From DUOA01 sp012839095 (GTDB lineage: Bacteria; Bacillota; Clostridia; Caldicoprobacterales; DTU083), in the NCBI GenBank assembly GCA_050951505.1, contig JBMNJE010000001.1:1-64000 (forward strand): DNA of 64,000 bases, in the 5' to 3' direction. Positions 58,213 through 64,000 of this stretch are shown in pieces. Under the pieces are notes generated by a model. That model saw only the letters and a program-made list of their open reading frames with translations, did no database searches and was not told the origin of the DNA. Both the position numbers and the translations under genes were made by a program. Position 1 is the stretch's first letter. The number at the start of each line of letters is the position of its first letter.

Positions 58213-59103
58213 ATGGACAGGATTAGTATATTAAACAGCCGCGGCGAAACCGGCAAAGATTTGGCCGAATCCCTCAAAGGCGGCGTTATAATGGATGTAA
58301 CCACACCCGAGCAGGCACAAATTGCTGAAAAGGCAGGTGCCTGTGCAGTAATGGCATTGGAACGTATTCCGGCAGATATCAGGGCTGCAGGCGGAGTTTC
58401 CAGAATGAGCGACCCGAAAATGATAAAGGGTATCATGCAGGCAGTTTCCATACCAGTTATGGCAAAGGTACGTATCGGGCATATAGTGGAAGCGCAGATT
58501 CTGGAGGCAATCGGGATAGACTACATCGATGAAAGCGAGGTTCTCACTCCTGCCGATGATACCTTTCACATTGATAAAACCAAGTTCAGCGTCCCCTTTG
58601 TATGCGGAGCCAAGGATTTGGGAGAAGCTCTGAGAAGGATTTCTGAAGGTGCTTCCATGATCAGAACCAAAGGTGAGCCAGGAACAGGTGATATTGTCCA
58701 GGCTGTCCGCCACATGAGGCTGATAAATCAGCAGATCAGGCAGCTTCAGAATATGAGGGAAGATGAACTCTACCAGGCAGCCAAAGATCTGCAGGTTCCC
58801 TATGAGCTGGCATATTATGTACACAAGAACGGAAAGCTGCCGGTGGCCAATTTTGCAGCAGGCGGAGTCGCCACTCCTGCTGATGCGGCTCTGATGATGC
58901 AGCTGGGTGCCGAAGGTGTATTCGTGGGTTCCGGCATATTTAAATCCGGTGACCCTGCCAGGAGAGCTTATGCTATCGTCCAGGCTGTCAAGAACTATGA
59001 CAATCCCGGAATCTTAGCCGAGCTGTCCGAGGATCTGGGCGAAGCGATGGTTGGAATCAATGAAGATGAAATCGAGCTATTGATGTCCCAGCGGGGAATC
59101 TGA
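58213..59103 (+). CDS. pdxS: Pyridoxal 5'-phosphate synthase, lyase subunit PdxS
   Basis: A 296-residue barrel enzyme that builds PLP from ribose 5-phosphate, glyceraldehyde 3-phosphate and ammonia. Visible: GGVIMDVTTPEQAQIAEKAG near the start, MAKVRIGHIVEAQILEAIGI with the first catalytic Lys, and FAAGGVATPADAALMMQLGA with the phosphate-binding GGV. AAGGAGG precedes ATG. Its glutaminase partner gene pdxT does not follow: a terminator and tRNA-Tyr do. Confidence 0.97.
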   Translation: MDRISILNSRGETGKDLAESLKGGVIMDVTTPEQAQIAEKAGACAVMALERIPADIRAAGGVSRMSDPKMIKGIMQAVSIPVMAKVRIGHIVEAQILEAIGIDYIDESEVLTPADDTFHIDKTKFSVPFVCGAKDLGEALRRISEGASMIRTKGEPGTGDIVQAVRHMRLINQQIRQLQNMREDELYQAAKDLQVPYELAYYVHKNGKLPVANFAAGGVATPADAALMMQLGAEGVFVGSGIFKSGDPARRAYAIVQAVKNYDNPGILAELSEDLGEAMVGINEDEIELLMSQRGI

Positions 59104-59187
59104 GCAGAGGAAAAGTGGTTGAAACATTTCAACGAGTAACATTGAGCATTAATTGGATCTGAAGTCAAAAGGTCATATAACTGCAGA

Positions 59188-59220
59188 AGCCACATGAGTT
59201 AAAACTCATGTGGCTTTTTT
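59188..59220 (+). terminator. Terminator of pdxS
   Basis: A perfect 12-bp hairpin, AGCCACATGAGT-TAAA-ACTCATGTGGCT, then six T residues that touch the encoded 3' end of the convergent tRNA-Tyr. The reverse orientation can terminate the tRNA transcript. Confidence 0.92.
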
Positions 59221-59305
59221 GGTGGGGGAGGGCGGATTCGAACCACCGAAAGCTGAGCTAACAGATTTACAGTCTGCCCCCTTTGGCCAACTCGGGAACT
59301 CCCCC
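59220..59305 (-). tRNA. tRNA-Tyr (GTA anticodon)
   Basis: An 86-nt class II tRNA on the minus strand. Acceptor GGGGGAG/CTCCCCC, anticodon GTA in GACTGTAAATC (plus-strand TAC at 59278-59280), long variable arm, T-loop GGTTCGAATCC, encoded CCA. Confidence 0.96.
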
Positions 59306-59449
59306 ACATAAAACTTTGCGTGACAATTAACAATTATAGGACAAGTCTATGGCAAAGTCAACTGGTAAATTTGACTTTTTTCCTGTACGGAGGCAGGTTA
59401 TCAATCAAATCTCTGTTTTGTGCAATATGCTGATTGCCATGGTGTTTTT

Positions 59450-62400
59450 TTACTCCGCTGCGAGGACAGTGATCCCAAGCACCCCTAAAATGGTCTCTGA
59501 GGCTACGCATTTTAGCTCAATCTCCTTAACCGGACAGGAGGCATCTACAACTATATCCGATAGAGAGATATATGCATCCTTCGGATTGGCACCAAAATTG
59601 AGGGGAGCGCCTCCATTTCTTATTTGCCCGAAGGGAATTGCCATTGCAGTGGGGCAAAAATCCTGTACCATGCAGCTCATAGTATAGGGAGGTATCAATT
59701 GATGCAATCTCTCGCTGCCGTCTTCATGCCTTATTACCACTTCCCCGCCAGGATAATAGCACTTTAGGGTTTTAGTCAGATTGGCAGTGAGCAGGTAGAT
59801 CTTTTCCACTTTAATGGGGATCGGAAATCTAAGAGTTACACTACTGGGTAACTGCTCATAAGGCTGGGTGCTTGCCAGAGCCAGTATATTCCTGCCTTCC
59901 ATGACTCCTGCCGTTTTGAATTTGATTCCTGCAGGGGTCTCAATTATATGCTCTAAACGTGGAACTTCCCAATAAGCTGTGCAATTCCACTGTTCAGGCA
60001 GGATGCCGTATTCAAACTGGCTGATTGGCGGACTTAGAAGCACATAGCCCAGTTTATCCTTTTCAGGTATCGGCTCTCTCCAGTCTATTCCTACACCGCA
60101 ACCGGTGTAATCTATTCTCCATTTGAATTCGGGACTGAACAGGTGTTGAAGATTCTCTGTATAACATTCCTCAAGATTTAGCTGCCTAAGCCTATCGCTA
60201 AAATTAAGGATATAGGGATTTACAGGTTCCCAATTGACCGCATTGGCAGCTTCGGCATGTCCTGCAAGCTTCATTTCTATCTGAACCTTCCCCGGCGGGA
60301 TCCTATAAGCTGCATCACCCAGATCTACGATTACCGAAGCAACAGATCTTGGTAAGATAAAAACCTCCTTCTTCAACGTAACTCCGCCCGCGATGATTTC
60401 AGCAACTTCATTAATAGCATCATCTAGATTGTTTTCAATCTCCATATGTATTGTCTTTTCCTTACGGTTAAAGCGTGGGCTTTCCACTCCCGCCCTTCTG
60501 CTGCCATCACTGGGAAAGTATTTTTGTATTATGCTCCAGGGTCTTCTCACCTCCAGATCCAATGGGTAAAGGAAACTAGTGTTTGAACAGTGAAGCTCGG
60601 CAAATACCGTATATTTCCCCATGTCCACAGGAGTAATGAAGATTCTGGAAATTTTGTTCCCTTCTCCCTCTTTCTGTTCGGCCACTCTGGCTTTTACTGT
60701 CCTGCCCTGAGAATCATAAATCCTGCCTACACGGCAATTGTATGCCGTAAAACAGGCTTCCCTTCCTGCTACAATACGCCTGTCCCCATCTATCCCGGGA
60801 CTTGCTTCTTCAATCTCCACCGATAACTCGAAGCTCTCTCCCTCAGGAATTTCTAATTTTACTCTGCAGCAATTAACAGCAGCCACTGCGGTGTATGACA
60901 CTTCTTTCCCGTTAAGCCTGACTGACCTCACTCCGGTTATAACAGGCAGCTCAACAGTCACAGACCGTTTGACTGGTGTATTTACACTCAGGGTTATCAA
61001 GTTATCGCTTTTAGCATATGCCAATGAGATATCCGGTATGGAGATCCGTGCGAAATCCCAATGTGCCGGAAAACTTGGTCTTACAACAATATGATTATCT
61101 CCCAGGCAGGGCATGATACCAAAGATACCTTCTACAACTGCATGCATAAACATAGTGTCAATTTCCTGGGTTTGATTGCCGGTAGCCTGGTAAAGAGCTG
61201 TATCCTGCCCTGTGTACGCAGTGTATGCAACTGAACAAAAAAGCGGCCAAAAATTGTCTACATCACCGGCTGCGCAGGCTGAATGGAAACTTGCGCAGGT
61301 ATCGCCGTCAGAAACGTAATGATGACCTGGCTGCAGTGCTTACAGCAGCGTTATCAAACAGAGGCTCAGGAGTTTCAATTTTTAAACGTTCCCTTTGCGC
61401 CCTCCAGAAAGCCTCAACTTCTCCAACCGCACGTTCAGGGCATGCCAGTATTGCTTTGAACTTATCGTCATGCTTCAGGCCGCGCCCTATCCAATGGTCA
61501 AACCATTCAGACTTCATATCTTCAAGCCATTCAGGGTCAGCAAAGGGCCGATATTCCAGACGTTTAAAGGCATTTTCCACTTCTTCTTTGTTATAGTCGC
61601 TATAGCCCCAAACACATACAAAGCTGCTGCGGCGTACTTTATCCCGGTCAATATCAGGAACAGAAGAAAGCATTGCACATACCTCCTCTGCACCGGCAGC
61701 TGCATAGGCTTCAAAAGCTTTTTCCTCAGTTACATCAAGAGCTGCTGCATTAAATGTTCCGGTTGTTGATTTTTTATCTGTGAGTCCCACTGATATTTCC
61801 GTATATTTATAGCCGGCATTATGCAGCTTGATACCGTTATCTCCGAATATAAGCGAATCCGATATGCAAGTCTCATTTTCGAATGCTCTTACAGGTTTAT
61901 CTTCACAGAATTTCCAAAAATAATCAGGGCATTCTCCGGTTTTTCCAAAAAGCCATATGATTTCTACTTTCTTATCCGCTTCTCCTGAAACCTTCAGTTC
62001 CGCAATAAATCCGAAGGTATTGACCAATTGCGTCATCCTGACTTCTATTTCAATACCGCTGTGTGCAGACTGCACCTCCAGCCGGTGGAGCCTGTGAAGT
62101 GGAACACCTCGACATCTTCAAACCTGTCAAGCCACCTGAATACCCCATCAATACCTATGGCTATTCTCAAACGGCCTCCCACTCCCGTATCAGGAAGAAC
62201 AGCCGGGCTGGCGTATCCGCTGGTTCCGGGTATACCTGCAATAGCAGCACAGGGGCGGTCTCTTACGACTATTTTATCTTTTAACCAGGAATCCCGCGTT
62301 TACCCAGTTGCCAAGATTATAGGCTCCCCCTTCGATTGGGCTTGTTGTCACAAGGCTGATTGTCCGGCTTCCTGAAGGTATTTTTATATTAAACCTCCAG

Positions 62401-62852
62401 GGGGCCTCTGAAATTGTCATAGCCCTGCTTTCAGCAATCAGCTTTCCGTCTATGAAAATCTTGAATACCACCTTAGCCAAGGCAGCAATTTCACGTCCCA
62501 GGTCATTTTCCAGCATTGATTCGCAAACGCCTGCAAGGGCAACAAAGGTGTCATAATCCTCCTTTATTTCATATACCATCTGTGAAGGTGAATCCACCCC
62601 TATGCCCTTGTTATATTCAACCCCTCTGAGAATAAGAGGTGAGCCGTCATATGATCGGTCTTTTACCGGAGGAGGATTTGTACCAAGCTCGGGATGATTC
62701 CACCATGGGATATGTCCCCTTACACTTGACCATATTGACTTTAGGTCAGAAATGTAAATGTCCGGCAAAGATGGTACAGCCGGCATGCTCAAATAATGGC
62801 TTTCACTATCAAGTGAAAGCTTTTTATCTCCTCTGAAGGCTGCCGCACGCAA
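59450..62852 (-). pseudogene. Disrupted NPCBM-containing six-hairpin-type glycosidase gene
   Basis: Successive minus-strand frames read as pieces of one large protein. The first is a segment with an NPCBM-like carbohydrate-binding domain (62852-62274; EYNKGIGVDSPSQMVYEIKE). A frame shift at AAAA near 62280 leads to GRLRIAIGIDGVFRWLD; near 62085 the frame shifts back to a beta-domain (62075-61308). A third shift near 61325 leads to a region resembling the end of an (alpha/alpha)6 barrel (YQATGNQTQEIDTM, HAVVEGIFGIMP) and C-terminal beta domains (to 59450). The central barrel seems mostly deleted: only about 60 residues lie between its expected ends. Almost certainly inactive. Confidence 0.75.
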
Positions 62853-62854
62853 AA

Positions 62855-63633
62855 CTAATGTACTGTCGATTTTACATTGATCCTTTCTTCAACTGCATCC
62901 GTATTTTTGTCAAGCCCGCTGCTGTCATCCGCTACGGAGTAGGCCTGGTTCAGGTCACGTGCGATCAAACACCTTAAACCTGCCGCCTCCATATTGATCA
63001 TGCCGTCTGGTTTTCTGACAAGGCAGATATTGGTTGCTCCCCCCATGTAAATCAGATTTTCTATTCCTTTTTCCATACAAAGATTATATACATCCTGTCC
63101 TGATGCGGATATCCAATCTCCCTGTCCTATTACAAGATCCGGGTGCAGCTTGTATTCCCCATAGTTGGGCTTGCAATCAAAAGGCCCACCGCACATGTCT
63201 CCTTCCCAATACAGGGGTTCGGGCAGCTTGCTCATAAGCTCTTCGGAAGGCCAGGTAGTTAAGTCCAATCCGGGTATAAGGACCTGGGGCAGCGCAGACA
63301 TTCTCTCCCTTTGTTCCCAGCCTGCATAGAAATTAGCAACATCCGTCGGAGCATGGATTACCAACATTCCCAGCTCCCTGGCCAAATCCAGGACCATGTT
63401 CATCCTGGGTATCATCGCAGCTGCACGTCCCATCCAGGTCTTGCACCAATGATAACTCCACATGTCAACAATAACTATCGCAGTTTTTTTGCGTCTATGT
63501 AAATACTTTCACAGACCACATCCGTCAACTCAATATTTTCACCGCCGGTATCCGGCTGCTGCCTGGGAATTCTCCTTTGAGTGTCCAGTTTGATTATGCT
63601 CGAAGTTTCATTTTTTGTTGTTATGCTATTCAT
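62855..63633 (-). pseudogene. Isochorismatase-family cysteine hydrolase, frameshifted at a poly-A run
   Basis: A good start (ATG 63633 with AGGGGGA upstream) leads through about 48 codons to YIDAKK and a run of seven A residues (63490-63484), after which this frame stops. One more A would join the frame TAIVIVDMWSYHWCKTW, whose Asp is the first catalytic residue. It continues with the later GGATNICLVRKPDGM carrying the active-site Cys, and ends at 62855. Family members hydrolyse amide or vinyl-ether bonds. Either sequencing error, real decay or polymerase slippage. Confidence 0.75.
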
Positions 63634-64000
63634 CTTGGTGTCCCCCTAAATTCCTTTTATGTTATTGTTCATGAAATTTGTACTATCGAAAAATCTTATG
63701 AAAGGAAAAAGCAAAAGGTACTATACACCTAACGTGCTTGCTTTCCCTCTTGCTTCTCATACAATTATCGCCATGATAATTGCCAGTTTGATCAACTGTA
63801 TAACTAAATATGCAAATTCGGGACTGTTCTAGTTGTTCTAATCGCCGGATGCAGTTGCTGCATCTTCCTGTAAATATATATTACAACCCAGCGGTTAAAT
63901 GTCAAGCGCTAAATCGGATGTCAAAACTTTTCATAGTAAGACCCATAAGGATATATTATATTTTTTATATAGCAGTTGATAAAACAAGCTGTAAATGGAT
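63634..64000. other. Terminal intergenic region
   Basis: 367 bp of AT-rich DNA upstream of the hydrolase gene, reaching the window edge. It presumably holds that gene's promoter. I see no convincing reading frame, RNA or repeat. Confidence 0.5.

Overview
This window looks like a chromosomal segment of an anaerobic, probably spore-forming member of the class Clostridia (Firmicutes/Bacillota), of moderate to low GC. The evidence is the gene content and order (recD2-comFC ... hpf-secA-prfB), a rubrerythrin, two Spo0E-like proteins, Gram-positive style promoters and Shine-Dalgarno sites, a SAM-I (S-box) riboswitch on metK and a cobalamin riboswitch. No species is claimed.

Layout. 1-5.4 kb: a 23S and 16S rRNA operon on the minus strand (no tRNA in the spacer; any 5S lies outside the window). 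Both rRNAs carry long hairpin insertions, one in 23S helix 45 and one in 16S helix 6. 5.4-14.7 kb: a hydrolase remnant, an XRE regulator, a Spo0E-like protein, lysS-greA, a conserved but uncharacterised three-gene group, dusB and membrane or hypothetical proteins. 14.7-18.7 kb: an Nqr-type sodium-pump operon, nqrBCDEF without nqrA. 18.8-20.2 kb: a divergent B12-riboswitch transcript with a DUF4430 protein and an ECF-transporter S component. 20.3-20.9 kb: rubrerythrin.

21-38 kb is an accessory carbohydrate island. A six-gene operon holds an aldolase, an FGGY kinase, a polyol-type dehydrogenase, a PfkB kinase, an aldo/keto reductase and a GH29 fucosidase. It is divergent from a LacI regulator, with clear operators in the shared intergenic region. 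A Gfo/Idh oxidoreductase, a GNAT protein, an ISNCY-like insertion sequence and tRNA-Pro follow. A second operon encodes a 2-hydroxyacid dehydrogenase, a GH95 fucosidase and an unusual fusion of a DapA/NanA-type aldolase with a sialidase-like beta-propeller. The enzymes suggest intracellular trimming of imported glycans (fucose, perhaps sialic-acid-like sugars) and ketose-bisphosphate type catabolism; no sugar transporter is present.

38-59 kb is mostly core: a MATE exporter, gap, an AEC carrier, prfB with its programmed frameshift, secA, hpf, a polar amino-acid ABC transporter, a DnaA-box cluster, a small zinc-ribbon gene preceded by a promoter and about 340 nt of probably structured non-coding RNA, comFC, recD2, aroF, metK with its SAM riboswitch, pdxS and tRNA-Tyr. 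59-63.6 kb returns to carbohydrate genes, but these are decaying: a large NPCBM/glycosidase gene with three frame breaks and an apparently missing catalytic core, and an isochorismatase-family hydrolase broken at a poly-A run.

The most interesting items are the candidate structured RNA between comFC and the zinc-ribbon gene, the aldolase-sialidase fusion, the DnaA-box cluster far from any dnaA gene, the NqrA-less Nqr operon and the paired rRNA insertions.
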